NCBI RefSeq assembly: GCF_000003815.2
Contig: NC_049983.1
Coordinates: 9,281,470-9,345,469, forward strand
DNA from: Branchiostoma floridae
Taxonomy: Eukaryota; Chordata; Leptocardii; Amphioxiformes; Branchiostomatidae
Length of the DNA: 64,000 nt
Direction of reading: 5' to 3'
Below are positions 43,901 to 53,329 of the stretch, piece after piece. The translations under genes were made by a program, and so were the position numbers. Position 1 is the first letter of the stretch. The number at the start of each line of letters is the position of its first letter. Under the pieces are notes generated by a model. It saw only the letters and a program-made list of their open reading frames with translations, ran no database searches and was not told where the DNA came from.

Positions 43901-46900
43901 CATTCTTTATGTAGTTTGGTGTCTTTGATAACATACCTTTCGAGTTTATACCCTATATAACCTCCTTGGTCTCAAGCAGCGACTTTCACTCGTGTAGAGT
44001 CGGAAGGATACTAACCTCGTCTTCGGTGAGTGGGATCTTGACGCCGAAGTACTCCTTCAGGTCGCCTGGTCGGATCACTCCTGCCAGTCCACTTAAGCTA
44101 ACCAGACAGAAAGAGATTGACACAATGTCGTAAGTATGACAATGAATGAATGAATGAATGAACTTTTTTGCTTGACAATCTATGTGGTACAACCAATGGC
44201 AACAACTACTGCTAAACAAGAATACAAGGTTATGTTTTGAACCACAAAATATTATTGGTAACCTTGTATGAATTACATCATATTACATGACATCATATTA
44301 CATATTACATTATATTACATATTATAGTCATGAATGGATGATTTGAGCTCGCTGCATGATCGAAATACAATTAGAAGCTCATGTAGAGGCGACTACGTGT
44401 TGGACATGATAACATTACATGGAAAATATCTGCTGCTAGTACTGTAGGTTTTGAACCACTCACACCGGAAAGGACCCCTGCTCTTTTCGATAAGTGCGAT
44501 GGGTTCTCGAGGTGTGGCTCTCCTCAAAAATGGGGCCTGTCCTATCCGAGGGACGGGCCTAAGTTCCTAACCGAAGCAAGGTACTCATTTTCGCCTGAGT
44601 GAGGTGAGGAAAGTCGTGTAAAGTGCCTTTCCCAGGGACACAACATCGGTGGCACATCTCAACGGGTTCGGACCCAGAACCCCTGGGTTATGAATCGAAC
44701 ACCACTATTGCATCGTACAGCTAGCTAGCTGGTGAGGCCTGGTCAGAAAACCTGTGACCTGGCCCAATGAAAGGTCATCGACCCTGAGACTATTGACAGG
44801 ATGGCCCTGACAAGAGTGGAAAATTTACAGTGTTGGCATCAACAGTGGAAAAAAACATCGCACAGTTGACACAATAATCCTGTCAACAGTGCATGCATTT
44901 TCTGTCTATTGTTGACCATAATGTCAACAGTGTGGTCCAGTGTCATACCCCCTTTCTACTTGGACGGCGCTCTCGCCGCACTCTTTCTGTGACATATAGC
45001 ATTTGTCAAATCGCGCAGCGAATTGTGTAAAAAAATCTTTTTACGGTTTGTGTGTTCTGTGTTTTTAGTCACACGTTTACATTTTCTATGATATACCCAG
45101 TATGAAATCGAAGGTAGAGCCGGGTTCACACGTGAGTACATATTGAAGTCCGTATGAGGTCCGTATGGAATTCTTAGCCTCTACCAGGTTCCACAGGCCG
45201 ATGGAGAAATAGAAGAAATTGGACAAATATAGACACATGATATGCCAGAGGGTTAGCTGTCTGAGGAGCATGGTTTGCAACCAACTAACTCCTTTGGCAT
45301 CTTATCTGTTTATATTTGTCCAATTTCGATTATTTTTTCAACGACCTGAGGAGCCTGGTAGAGGCTAAGACGTCCATATACCCCTGTCACATTTGGCGAA
45401 AATCGATCGGACGACGATTCTGTGGCAATCACCCGAGCCTCGCTTATGATAATAACTTCATTGCACAACAATTGTACAAGGTACAAAGTATGGCTCATAT
45501 GTGACAGGGACGGTTTTCAGGTGAAAAATACGCGCAACCCTCTGACGATCTTAAATACGGCCGATCTTCCATCGATACGCCCGAAGGTCGTGGATAATGT
45601 GACAGGGGTAATACGGATCTCATACGGATTTGCACTGTATACGCACGTGTGAACCCATTTTTACAAATCTGACGTACCTTTCTCTCTCCACGCACGCCCA
45701 GCCCTGGCGCTCCCGGTTCTTGTCGTTGGCCCGAGCGTACTTCTCTTTGATCTCAGCGGGCAGGTCATAAAATCTGTCGTTTACATCATACATCGCGTCC
45801 ACCTGGAGAAAACATAACGTACGATAAAAATAAAACTAGAATGGAGGTTCATCTGCACACTATGGCGTTGTAAAAATGTACATGTATTTCTTAATGCTTA
45901 TGTCAATGGAAAACATCAAAGGGACTGGCCAATGTGGCCAGTACGCGAATGTGGTCGCCAATACAGGCCTTACCAAGGAGCGAACTTGTAAACTAGACTA
46001 GATCTATGACTGAGCAAAACCTTTCTGGCAAGTGATTAACTTTGTGAAAGGGTATAGCGCAAAAAGTCTTTACAATATGAGAAAACTGAAACTGGTTGTG
46101 AGCGTAAGGCCACAGCAAGTAAATTTTATGGATGACATCCTCTGCAGACTGTAAAAATAGTGAGTTAGGGCGAAAAAACAAGATGGCTAAAAAAAACAAG
46201 GTGGCTAAATTTTCCAAATATACGCAATAAACGTAAAAAAAACAAGAATTGAAGAAACATGGTATCACAGCCTACAATACATTCAGTTCTGTATTCAAGT
46301 GTAGTAAGGGTGACACTAGTGTGGTAGACTGGTATCACTTACCAACATGGCAACTACACTCATGGCTTCCATATTGGTGCCTCTTTTACAACTATATAAC
46401 TAAGTTTTTAGTTTCACTTCTATAACTACAGTCATTGCTGCCTGGCTAGTGTAACTTCTACAAGTACAATGATTAACCTACAACACAACATATTTACCCA
46501 TTTTGGTGCTTTCTCGTCAGGTTGACCATCTCTGAAGAAAACAATTCTCTTTTTTTCTGAAATCAGGCGAAAATTAATGCGCGCGCTGATGTCATCCATA
46601 AAATTTACTTGCTTTAGCCTAACTAGCTAAAACTCAGGATTGAAATATCTCTTTTGTTGTTGATAAGCGCGGGGTAGAAATATCTCTTTTGTTGTTGATA
46701 AGCTCGTGGTAGAAATATCTCTTTTGTTGTTGATAAGCTCGTGGTAGAAATATCTCTTTTGTTGTTGATAAACTCGGGGTAGAAATATCTCTTTTGTTGT
46801 TGATAAGCTCGTGGTAGAAATATCTCTTTTGTTGTTGATAAGCTCGTGGTAGAAATATCTCTTTTGTTGTTGATAAGCTTGTGGTAGAAATATCTCTTTT

Positions 46901-47565
46901 GTTGGCGACACATTGATTCAATTATATGGATAACTTCATTCATGAATTCGAAAACTGATGCGAGTGTGGGAATACAAAAAATGGGCCAAATAAGAAAGGT
47001 TAAACAAATGACTAAAAACACAGAGTATGGTATACAGAACAATATATTCTAGTTCTTTCGCATCATTTTCTTTGTCTTTTGAATTAACTTTGACATTCTA
47101 CGATATTAGTATCCGTTGTCCATCTTTTTTTGCAACGTACCGCACATACTTACCAACTTTGCAGCAGCTTTGTACGATTTACAGTTTTGTTGAAAACATT
47201 TCTTTTTTTCTGGTAACGGACGGATTTTAAAGCGCGCGCGCGGATGCCATCCATATAGTTAAACCAGTATGGCTTGAAAGGGCCCTACACAACAGTTTTG
47301 AACTTGGTGTTGATTTACTTGGTATAGTAATGCGTGCCCTTAATTGTGTAAATAAGGGGGAAGGGGTCATTTTAAGTGGTACAGCTTTACCTGTTGTCAA
47401 ACGTACCTGCTCTTCAGAAATCCCTGTATTCTTCAGGTAAGCGAACCCTGACGTTGTGAAGGAGTGCATGAGTTCTTTCGTCAGGGCTGCCAAGTCGGCC
47501 TCGGAGATGTTCTCCGTGCCGAGGCTATAGGCCGAGAAGTCAATGACCCTTATGTAACCGCCCAT
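40804..47565 (-). CDS. 2-oxoglutarate/Fe(II)-dependent oxygenase (IPNS-like), 7 coding exons
   Basis: Coding exons from 5' to 3' on the minus strand: 47565-47407, 45802-45678, 44097-44016, 43651-43538, 42554-42378, 41503-41393 and 40983-40804. Together they give 948 bp, 315 residues plus stop, with frame kept at all six junctions and GT-AG borders throughout. N-terminal DIOX_N-like region: VIDFSAY, then FAYLKNTGIS. Catalytic core: GEHTDLG supplies the His and Asp iron ligands, NIGDMLQWWTADKL follows, and KHRV with GRRSIAFF supplies the second His and the Arg-x-Ser that binds 2-oxoglutarate. The length matches isopenicillin-N-synthase-like soluble dioxygenases. The substrate is unknown; animal members are poorly characterised. 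A cytosolic enzyme is expected, since no signal peptide is seen. Confidence 0.93.
41147..41375 (-). repeat. tRNA-derived SINE-like element, antisense to + strand
   Basis: Read on the minus strand, the head holds a near-perfect pol III B box (GGGTTCAAATCCC) preceded by an A-box-like TGGCGCAACG. The body contains CTTGGAAACGGCACTTTACAC, and the tail GAGCCACATCTCGAGCAC. The same body occurs at 44475-44725 and 62322-62575. Confidence 0.7.
41393..41503 (-). CDS. Oxygenase coding exon 6
   Basis: 111 bp, phase 0 at both ends. Encodes VSTGKDNF through WTADKLVST, including NIGDMLQWWT, the conserved strand between the iron ligands. The donor is ACT followed by GTAAGT. Confidence 0.92.
41690..41820 (-). 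pseudogene. Relic coding fragment related to 21825-22110
   Basis: Minus-strand translation KVAEHSFRPMGISIVKD followed by IDADKIIVG parallels the fragment near 21960-22080. It lies inside the intron between oxygenase exons 5 and 6 and stops soon after. No start codon or splice-consistent partner is found, so it is probably a remnant of a dispersed gene or mobile element. Confidence 0.4.
42378..42554 (-). CDS. Oxygenase coding exon 5 (iron ligands)
   Basis: 177 bp, phase 0. Acceptor TTTCAACAG, donor GAG followed by GTATGG. Contains FLDMFKHMGTG, LRYPPIPK and the HxD motif in RCGEHTDLGCVTLLFQD. The strong GC content contrasts with the AT-rich introns. Confidence 0.94.
43255..43500 (-). pseudogene. 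Two partial duplicates of the exon 5 start in intron 4
   Basis: GTGCTTGAACATGTC(A/C)A occurs at about 43267 and 43428 as well as in exon 5 (about 42519). The first duplicate keeps an acceptor-like ATAACAG followed by codons for V-T-G-F-L-D-M-F-K-H; the second reads ATTACAG and then DFLDMFKHM-like codons. The flanking GTTCC(A/G)TGTGT and ACAATGCTG(C/T)ATTC text is also shared. Neither copy extends to the HxD motif, so they cannot replace exon 5. Confidence 0.65.
43538..43651 (-). CDS. Oxygenase coding exon 4
   Basis: 114 bp, phase 0, encoding 38 residues that begin SWPYEVPEFEETC and end IARGLGIE. It contains no Met, so it is easily missed by an ORF search. Acceptor TTTTTTTACCAG, donor GTAAAG. 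Confidence 0.92.
44016..44097 (-). CDS. Oxygenase coding exon 3
   Basis: 82 bp. One base completes the split Ser codon from exon 2, then 27 codons LSGLAGVIRPGDLKEYFG to PLTEDE. Acceptor CTGTCTGGTTAG, donor GTTAGT. DLKEYFG is a typical family motif preceding the jelly-roll core. Confidence 0.92.
44475..44725 (-). repeat. tRNA-derived SINE-like element
   Basis: Minus strand: head with B box GGGTCCGAACCC, body CCCTGGGAAAGGCACTTTACA, tail GAGGAGAGCCACACCTCGAG. It is the most complete of three antisense copies of this family in the window and sits in oxygenase intron 2. Confidence 0.7.
44946..45121. mobile_element. Family C repeat, left half, cut by another MITE
   Basis: Begins ATACCCCCTTTCTACTTGG and has the GGCGCTCTCGCCGCA, AAAAATCTTTTTACGG and TTTAGTCACACG text seen inverted in the family C copy at 47946-48175. 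It breaks off at 45121, where the next inverted-repeat element begins. Confidence 0.5.
45173..45369. mobile_element. Inner MITE 1 (CTTAGCCTCTACCAGG ends)
   Basis: The left end CTTAGCCTCTACCAGG and right end CCTGGTAGAGGCTAAG are perfect 16-bp TIRs. Internal AAATTGGACAAATATA and TATATTTGTCCAATTT form further inverted homology, so the element is largely foldback. Confidence 0.82.
45379..45610. mobile_element. Inner MITE 2 (TACCCCTGTCACAT ends)
   Basis: The left end TACCCCTGTCACATTT and right end AATGTGACAGGGGTA are inverted repeats. A second, inverted copy occupies 47708-47940 in the 5' intron of the same gene, sharing GATCGGACGACGATTCTG-like text and GGGACGGTTTTCAGGTG. Confidence 0.85.
45678..45802 (-). 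CDS. Oxygenase coding exon 2
   Basis: 125 bp. Acceptor TTTTCTCCAG precedes VDAMYDVNDRFYDLP; the exon continues AEIKEKYAR and ends GWACVERE plus two bases of a split Ser codon. Donor GTACGT. Matches the region of the family that links the N-terminal helices to the core. Confidence 0.93.
46108..46619. mobile_element. Harbinger-like MITE with TAA target duplication
   Basis: The left end GGCCACAGCAAGTAAATTTT and right end AAAATTTACTTGCTTTAGCC are imperfect inverted repeats, followed inward by ATGGATGACATCC and GATGTCATCCAT. TAA flanks both ends (46105-46107 and 46620-46622). GGCC ends with a 3-bp TAA duplication fit PIF/Harbinger-type non-autonomous elements. The element at 55953-56841 shares this GGCC / GGATGACATCC signature. 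Confidence 0.8.
46640..46905. repeat. 35-bp minisatellite, about 7-8 copies
   Basis: The unit AAATATCTCTTTTGTTGTTG plus ATAAGCTCGTGGTAG repeats every 35 bp with few changes. Because 35 is not a multiple of three and no frame has a stop, all three minus-strand frames are open and give overlapping pseudo-ORFs of about 95-139 codons. It lies in oxygenase intron 1. Confidence 0.95.
46906..47275. repeat. Relic of a second Harbinger-like MITE
   Basis: AATTATATGGATAACTTCATTC at about 46920 and GGATGCCATCCATATAGTTAAACC at about 47242 are inverted and resemble the sub-terminal repeats of the elements at 46108 and 55953. The left terminus is missing next to the minisatellite, so the exact ends are not defined. 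Confidence 0.45.
47407..47565 (-). CDS. Oxygenase coding exon 1 (start codon)
   Basis: 53 codons from MGGYIRVIDFSAY to NTGISEEQ, donor GTACGT. The sequence CCTTCCTTCAACAG before GTCAGGCTTCCGG at 47584 looks like a splice acceptor, so the ATG exon probably begins at about 47584 and a non-coding exon lies upstream. Confidence 0.93.
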
Positions 47566-47707
47566 CTTTTCCGGAAGCCTGACCTGTTGAAGGAAGGTTA
47601 TAGGTTACAGAACAGTCCATATCACTGATGTCATCCCATAATTAGAACCTGACGAACCGGTCCTTCTGAGATGCCATACGTCAGAGGAGATATCCCTAAA
47701 GGCTAGA

Positions 47708-47940
47708 TACCCCTGTCACATTATCCACGATCTTCGGGCGTATCGATGGAAGATCGGCCATATTTAAGATCGACAGAGGGTTGCGTGTATTTTTCACCTG
47801 AAAACCGTCCCTGTCATATATAAGCCATACTTTGTACCTTGTGCAATTGTTGTGCAATAAAGTTATTATCATAAGCGAGGCTCGGGTGATTGCCGCAGAA
47901 TCGTGGTCCGATCGATTTTTGCCAAATGTGATACTGGTAT
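47708..47940. mobile_element. Second copy of the TACCCCTGTCACAT MITE
   Basis: Inverted relative to 45379-45610; the left TIR TACCCCTGTCACATTATCC is intact, while the right end has decayed (AATGTGATACTGGTA). Located in the putative 5' UTR intron of the oxygenase gene. Confidence 0.8.
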
Positions 47941-47945
47941 AAAGA

Positions 47946-48175
47946 CCCCCCCCCCCTTTCCACTACGCTCTCTCTGCGACTTAAAACGGATGTGTGTAAC
48001 CTTTGATTTCACACTGGGCGTATCATACAAAATGTCAAAGTGTGACTGAAAAAGACAAGAAAACGCATAAATCGTAAAAAGATTCGTTTTTTTTTCTTTA
48101 CAGTTCGTTGAGCGATCTGTCAAATTTGAGGTCGCAGAGAGAGCATGGCGAGAGAGCCATCCTAGTGGAAAGGGT
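47946..48175. mobile_element. Family C repeat, copy with both ends
   Basis: The left end CCCCCTTTCCACTACGCTCTC and right end CTAGTGGAAAGGG are inverted. Interior CATACAAAATGTCAAAGTGTG, CTGAAAAAGACAAGAAAACG and GAGGTCGCAG recur at 51246-51465, 39010-39245 and 61385-61515. Confidence 0.72.
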
Positions 48176-49490
48176 CATCTCACAGCGTCGCTGCATTCTA
48201 AGTTGACTTTGTTTTCATAATAGAATTATCATGCAAAACGTATAAGTATGACTGAAGAGACAACAAAGCACACAAAGCTTTAAAAGATTAATTTTTTGTC
48301 GATAAAATTCATCGTACAAAAAACAACGTACATACACTCGTACTACGCGCGGGCAGGGGGTATCTGACATCTAGCACAATTTAGACACAGATTTTCAGCC
48401 CTAATTATGCAAATCAAGTTTTGATTTGTATAACTAAGATACCAATATATTTGTCTTCATTTATGTTACCTATACTTGTTAAAAATCAAGAACATTCGTT
48501 CATCCCTTCATTGCATTATCTTGTTTTGAATTCTGGAACTCAAATGCTCCTCGCAGTTCCGAAAAAAAGCTGCTAGAGGATCCAAACTTATGTCATTCTT
48601 TCCGGACACAAGAGCTATCTACCACCCAAACATCCAAACTACCACCCTATAGCGTATCCAGAGCACGAGATATTAGACCCGAAAGTTCCGCTGCAGTACT
48701 AAGGAAAGTAGCTAGGAGTCCCCAAATCTACAAATACACCAACTATAAAACTAATCCATGCATCCGTTCTTGAGTTACTAACTGGTCTATCCTACACTAT
48801 ACTATCAGACTATACAACAAATCATTGACTGATCCTTAAGTGTTTGTTTGTCTATGTACTGTTCATGTCATGCCTACTGTGTCTAGTTATTGTTATAATG
48901 TGATTTTACTCAATACTGTAAGATTTACGGTATTCAGAGATACTACTGCTAAGGGATACCTTTGTAATGTTGATATAATAAATAAAGATTGAAGATTGAA
49001 CTGAGTCCTGTACACTGACAGACAAACGCAACTGACAATATAACCTTATGAATATTTCATGAAGGTAAAAATACAACGCAAAAAAACGGTACATGTAGCA
49101 CGATGTAGCACCTAGGTGGCCTGGTGTCCTTCATTTTAACGTTACCATGTCACTATATACACGTCTTTTATTTCATTAACCCACCTATGGTTAATAGCAG
49201 GCACGATAGAAACGCTTCGTCACAATACTGTCCTTGACGGCTGTCTTAACATTGGTAGAAACGATGCACAATGAAAACAAAGACCCCGCACGACAGTGAC
49301 GACAAAACGCGGGAACGATAATCGATAGCTAGCTAGTTCAGTTCGGACTGCAAAGCTGGTGCAACCGACATTAAACTGTTGTCTGTCTGAAGGCGGGCCT
49401 AACACGGAACAATTTCGAGAGGACACCCTTCTGATATCATCTCACACGTGTTAAGTTAATTTCTGTAAGATAAAACAAGTCGTATGTAGT
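48176..49490. other. Putative 5' intron of the oxygenase gene, no gene seen
   Basis: AT-rich. The stretch ending TAATAAATAAAGATTGAAGATTGAA near 49000 resembles the 3' tail of a non-LTR element, but no reverse-transcriptase peptide was found upstream. No other features are supported. Confidence 0.45.
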
Positions 49491-49500
49491 AAAATCTTAC

Positions 49501-49660
49501 CTGCAAAATTCCAGATGAAGGAACGTGCTCTGTCCGTTGGCGGTAATTTCCACTGGCGGGACAACACCTTTTGTTGTGTAACTCGGTCACGCACCTGCGC
49601 AGTACACATGTCGTTATTGTCGATGGCTGACACTAGCATTTCTGAGAACAGGCAACTGGT
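49501..49660 (-). other. Candidate 5' UTR exon of the oxygenase gene
   Basis: On the minus strand, GGAATTTTGCAG is followed by GTAAGATTTT, a near-consensus donor at 49500. The upstream boundary is not defined. It would splice to the acceptor at about 47584. There is no transcript evidence. Confidence 0.4.
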
Positions 49661-49679
49661 TGACCAACTAAACATGTGA

Positions 49680-50540
49680 GTCTACATATACTGAACATAC
49701 TGTAGAACATATACCGTAGAACATGCTGTAGAGCTATGTCTTGCTCCGAAGATTAAAAAATATATTACTGCAAAAAGTGACATAAATACTGATTCAAACA
49801 ACACCAAACAAACAAACAATAACTAGAAAGAAATACTATGGATCCTAACTGAAATCAATCAAGTGATACAAAAGAATCAATAATACTAAAGCAATGAACA
49901 TAAAGGGATGACATTTATAAATCCCAATCGATGTATTAAGTTGTTGATTTTTATAACCAACAAAATCATGATAACATATATAACGTTAAATAAAATCATA
50001 GTACAATGATAAATCAACTATCTGCCATTATACATGAACATGTCTCCCACTTTTAGGATGACAATATGTAGTTTTTGTTTTCTTGTTGCTATGATATGTT
50101 CTAAATGTTGACGTATTCTTAGTACAGAAATAAATAGTATTTGAGAGAGGTGTTGCCCTTTATGATTTAAAGAATGGTCTGATGAATTAAAGCTTTATTT
50201 GCAAGCCCTTTCCCAAGGGATTATTACAAAGGTAGACATAGAAATTACGATTACGTTAAGAGGTGAAACAAATATCAAGCCCAGATCTATCTGTGTTTTC
50301 TACATACATTGCTCTGGGGAGGGGGTTGACTGTCTTTGAAGACCCACGTTTGTTTAATGAAAAGTGGATTTTCTGACTTGTTGTATGAATTTAGTTCTTC
50401 TTAGGATTTATTGATGACAATGTGCTTTTAAAAATGATAATGGGTCTTTTCGAACGACTAGTACTGATTAAACAACTAGTACTAATTAAACGGTTTGTAA
50501 GATATCCTGACCGTCAAAACATCTTGGTATTGTATATGTG
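49680..50540. other. Intergenic AT-rich DNA
   Basis: No gene or strong repeat was recognised between the candidate oxygenase 5' exon and the foldback element at 50548. Confidence 0.5.
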
Positions 50541-50547
50541 CATACCC

Positions 50548-50763
50548 TCTAAGCAGAGGTTAGGCTCCGGTTGTTTTTTGACGTTTTTCAGTCGTTTTTA
50601 TCGGTCTTTCTGTTTTGTACTCTTTGTTGATGTCTCGAGGGGTCAGTGCCAGCAGAGGTTAGCTAGGCCGAGAGACATCAAGAAAGAGTACAAAATAGGA
50701 AACCTGATAAAAACGACTGAAAACGTCAAAAAACAACCGTAGTCTAACCTCTGCTTGGAGAGT
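50548..50763. mobile_element. Foldback (long hairpin) MITE, CTCTCCAAGCAGAGG family
   Basis: The left arm from 50548 (CTCTAAGCAGAGGTTAGGCT, GTTTTTTGACGTTTTTCAGT, TTTTGTACTCTTTGTTGATG) pairs with the right arm ending at 50763 (CATCAAGAAAGAGTACAAAA, CTGAAAACGTCAAAAAACAA, CTCTGCTTGGAGAGTA). Arms are about 90 bp with a loop of about 30 bp. A 106-codon ORF across it is an artefact of the palindrome. Related ends are at 54066-54170 and 63147. Confidence 0.88.
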
Positions 50764-51245
50764 ATCTATGGGCTCTTAGTACTACTTCGCGCCATTAGGT
50801 GCCGGTATTGCCCCAAGGGGGTGACAGGTGTTAGTATGGAACCCAGCCGCATTGTTCGGTTTAACCGCTTCTAAGCTTTTAAACTCTCCACTGGGAGCCA
50901 ATACACATACACGTCTGACAATCTCCCTTTTTTATCTCCTTGAAATCCAACCGTATTAGCAGCTAGCGAGCATTTGGGAGTGACAAAAGACTGAAATAGC
51001 CGAATTTTAGGCTAGACAAATCATATGGTGACTTCACCATATAAGATGTGAGGCATGTGAGACAAGTCAGTGACCTGGCCCAGTAAAAGATGAAGGTCTG
51101 ACAGGGTGCTCCTGTCAACAGTGCAAAAATTAGCAATGTTGAAACGATGATCCTGTCAACAGGGCATTTTTAGTCATTTCTACTTCTACATCTCTAACAT
51201 ATGGAGGAATAGCAATTGACACACTTCGCTGTGAGATTTATCTAG
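50764..51245. other. Intergenic DNA, nothing recognised
   Basis: Only faint repeats are visible, such as a CCTGTCAACAG motif at about 51111 and 51157 that also occurs near 44878. No gene. Confidence 0.45.
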
Positions 51246-51465
51246 ACCCCCATTCTACTAGACAACGACCAAACCGCGAGTTGGAAGTATGTAGTTAACC
51301 TTTGATTTCTTGCATGGATCTTCTTGCATAATACAAAAGTTCGACTGAAAAGACAGCAAAAAGTCCAGTTTTTATGTATGAAATTCATTGAGCACCGGTA
51401 CTCTATCACATTTTAGGTCGCAGCGCGTTCGCAGCAAGGTCGCCCCCTAGTGGAATGTGGGAATA
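51246..51465. mobile_element. Family C repeat, copy near 51.3 kb
   Basis: Left CCCCCATTCTACTAGACAACG and right CCCCCTAGTGGAATGTGGG. The shared interior is AGTTCGACTGAAAAGACAGC, ATTCATTGAGC, AGGTCGCAGCG. About 220 bp. Confidence 0.68.
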
Positions 51466-53210
51466 AAGACACACGAAATACTATGCCAAGGGAAACACAT
51501 CGCTGCACGTTGTGGGTATAACCGTTCTGGTGGTGCTGGTGGTCTAACTTCAGTAAAGCTTGGTCTTGGACGTTCTTCATACAACGCCGATGAATGATAT
51601 ACTAGTACACGAGGTTACATGCGGAGTCAAAATACGCGTGTCAATGACCCTCTATTGTACATGAGCTCATGATGCATTGATCGGTGCCTTAGGGCTGTGT
51701 ATTCGCATGATTGTGCATAGACTATGGAGGCATGTAGACTGAAAATAATGAACACATTACGAGGCACTGGGGAAAAGAAGAAAGACTATGGAACATGGAA
51801 AGTCCAATTGATAGTACAAAAAAAGATTACATCTGGTATTAGACTGAGTGAGGTCGTCTATCATGTTCATCCGTTAAAGTACAACTAATATCACGTGATC
51901 TCCTCGCCATTCTCTCCCTTTTAAATTAGCACAGACAACTCCGAATAGTTGATTTGGTTTTGAAAGCTGTGGTATTGTTGAAAGCAGCGCTAAACATCTT
52001 TGTGTGTGTGTGTGTGTGCCGTGTCTGTATGTTTGTCATGATATGCATAACTTTATATAATATGTGTGCATGCATATATGTGTTTGTGTGTGTTTACATT
52101 TGTGTGTGTATGCGCGCGCGTGTGTGTAACATAGGACTGAATTTGCATGATTAATGAGAAATCACATCATTCCCGTTTTTTTCAAACATACTTATCCTAT
52201 GTACTTCATGTAGCTTATTGTTTTTTGTACATTTATTTGTGTTGATTTGTATCTGCACCATTGTGCTTATTCCTTTTTTCTTGAATAAAAAAAACACATG
52301 TAATCTATGGCTGGTTGTACATAACCAGATACCAAAAATGCAAATGATGGCCTAATTTGCATAATTTGCATAATTTGAAAATACTACAACAGCTTCATTC
52401 TTAGTGATCTATTGTTAGTGATAAATAAAACCCCGTTGCATAGATTATTTGAACGTGTGAGACAAAATCTGTCAATATTTCATAGAGGTAGGAGGTCTCC
52501 TATAAGAACATGCTTCTGGGGGGTCAGCTTAACTTTCAGCCTGCTAAGGTACCCATTGGGCTCCAACTTCGTGTTGGTTATGGGGTTAAGCAGTAGACAG
52601 TAGGTAAACCATTTTCAAATAGACAACTCTGCTAGTTTTATAAGCAATGCCAAAATATCGTCTCATGTCCCGGCTTCATCTTAGAATATTACTGATATGA
52701 AACATTACTAGTATGCAGTGTATACTGTTAAAGCTATACTGTTAGTATACTGTTAAAGGGAGAATGTTCACGAAGTACACAAATAATCCAATCTACGCAT
52801 ATGACAAGGTTAAAGGATTCTCTCTACACATATAGCTGAGTCAAAAGCTTCCTGGTACGGCAAACAAGATGATGAAATACCCTGCAATCACAAGGACTAA
52901 AAACAAATCGCAGTTCCTGTGCTAGCCACCAAGTTAATGCTGCATATGTCAGCATTTCTTACACCCATCCATTGCCAAACAGTGTCTTATAACATATATC
53001 TATCAGAGTCACTGACATGCTGATCCATCTATTCTGGCACCTTTCCTAGATCATTATTTTTCTCATTCCAAAACAACGTTAGATGTCAACTCAGAGAGTT
53101 TCTGAATGCCAAGTCAGCTTGCCTCAGAGCAGATAAACAACAACAGACCAAAGTCTATTCTAAAAACATCGCATCACGACAACATCCGAACTCAACAACA
53201 GTTTGTTTAC
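51466..53210. other. Intergenic DNA upstream of the vitellogenin-like gene
   Basis: Contains TG/CA microsatellites at about 51998-52018 and 52078-52130; the 66-codon ORF there is repeat-encoded. No gene is seen. Confidence 0.55.
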
Positions 53211-53211
53211 C

Positions 53212-53286
53212 ACTGGGTATAACTACCGTTTTGTGTGAAGACTATGTCTCAGTGGCTCCAACTGTGTTACAAGTTGTAGCACCGAG
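53212..53286 (+). promoter_or_regulatory. Possible core promoter and 5' UTR of the vitellogenin-like gene
   Basis: GGGTATAACT at about 53216 is a weak TATA-like element about 70 bp before the ATG at 53287. This position would leave a 5' UTR of about 40 bp. No oestrogen-response palindrome was seen. Low certainty. Confidence 0.25.
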
Positions 53287-53329
53287 ATGAACAAGCTTCT
53301 TCTCTTACTCCTGGGCCTCTGCCTAGCCC
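53287..53329 (+). CDS. Vitellogenin-like exon 1 (signal peptide)
   Basis: Fourteen codons, MNKLLLLLLGLCLA, plus one base; donor GTGAGT. A classic short signal-peptide exon; likely cleavage near the A-Q junction. Confidence 0.88.

Larger units (their letters stand above)
45122..45656. mobile_element. Outer MITE of a nested stack (GGGTTCACACGTG ends)
   Basis: The left end GGGTTCACACGTGAGTA and right end GCACGTGTGAACCC are inverted complements. Sub-terminal TCCGTATGAGGTCCGTAT matches its complement at 45611-45629. Two different MITEs lie inside (45173-45369 and 45379-45610), leaving only about 50 bp of the outer element on each side. The right end is 21 bp from oxygenase exon 2. Confidence 0.82.

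Noticed and set aside
46623..47042. Three overlapping minus-strand ORFs with Gln/Lys/Tyr repeats
   Set aside because: All three frames of the 35-bp minisatellite are open; this is a repeat artefact.
50422..50742. Plus-strand ORF of 106 codons
   Set aside because: It spans both arms of a foldback element, so it is a palindrome artefact.
51954..52154. Cys/Val-rich ORF
   Set aside because: Encoded by the TG/CA microsatellite.
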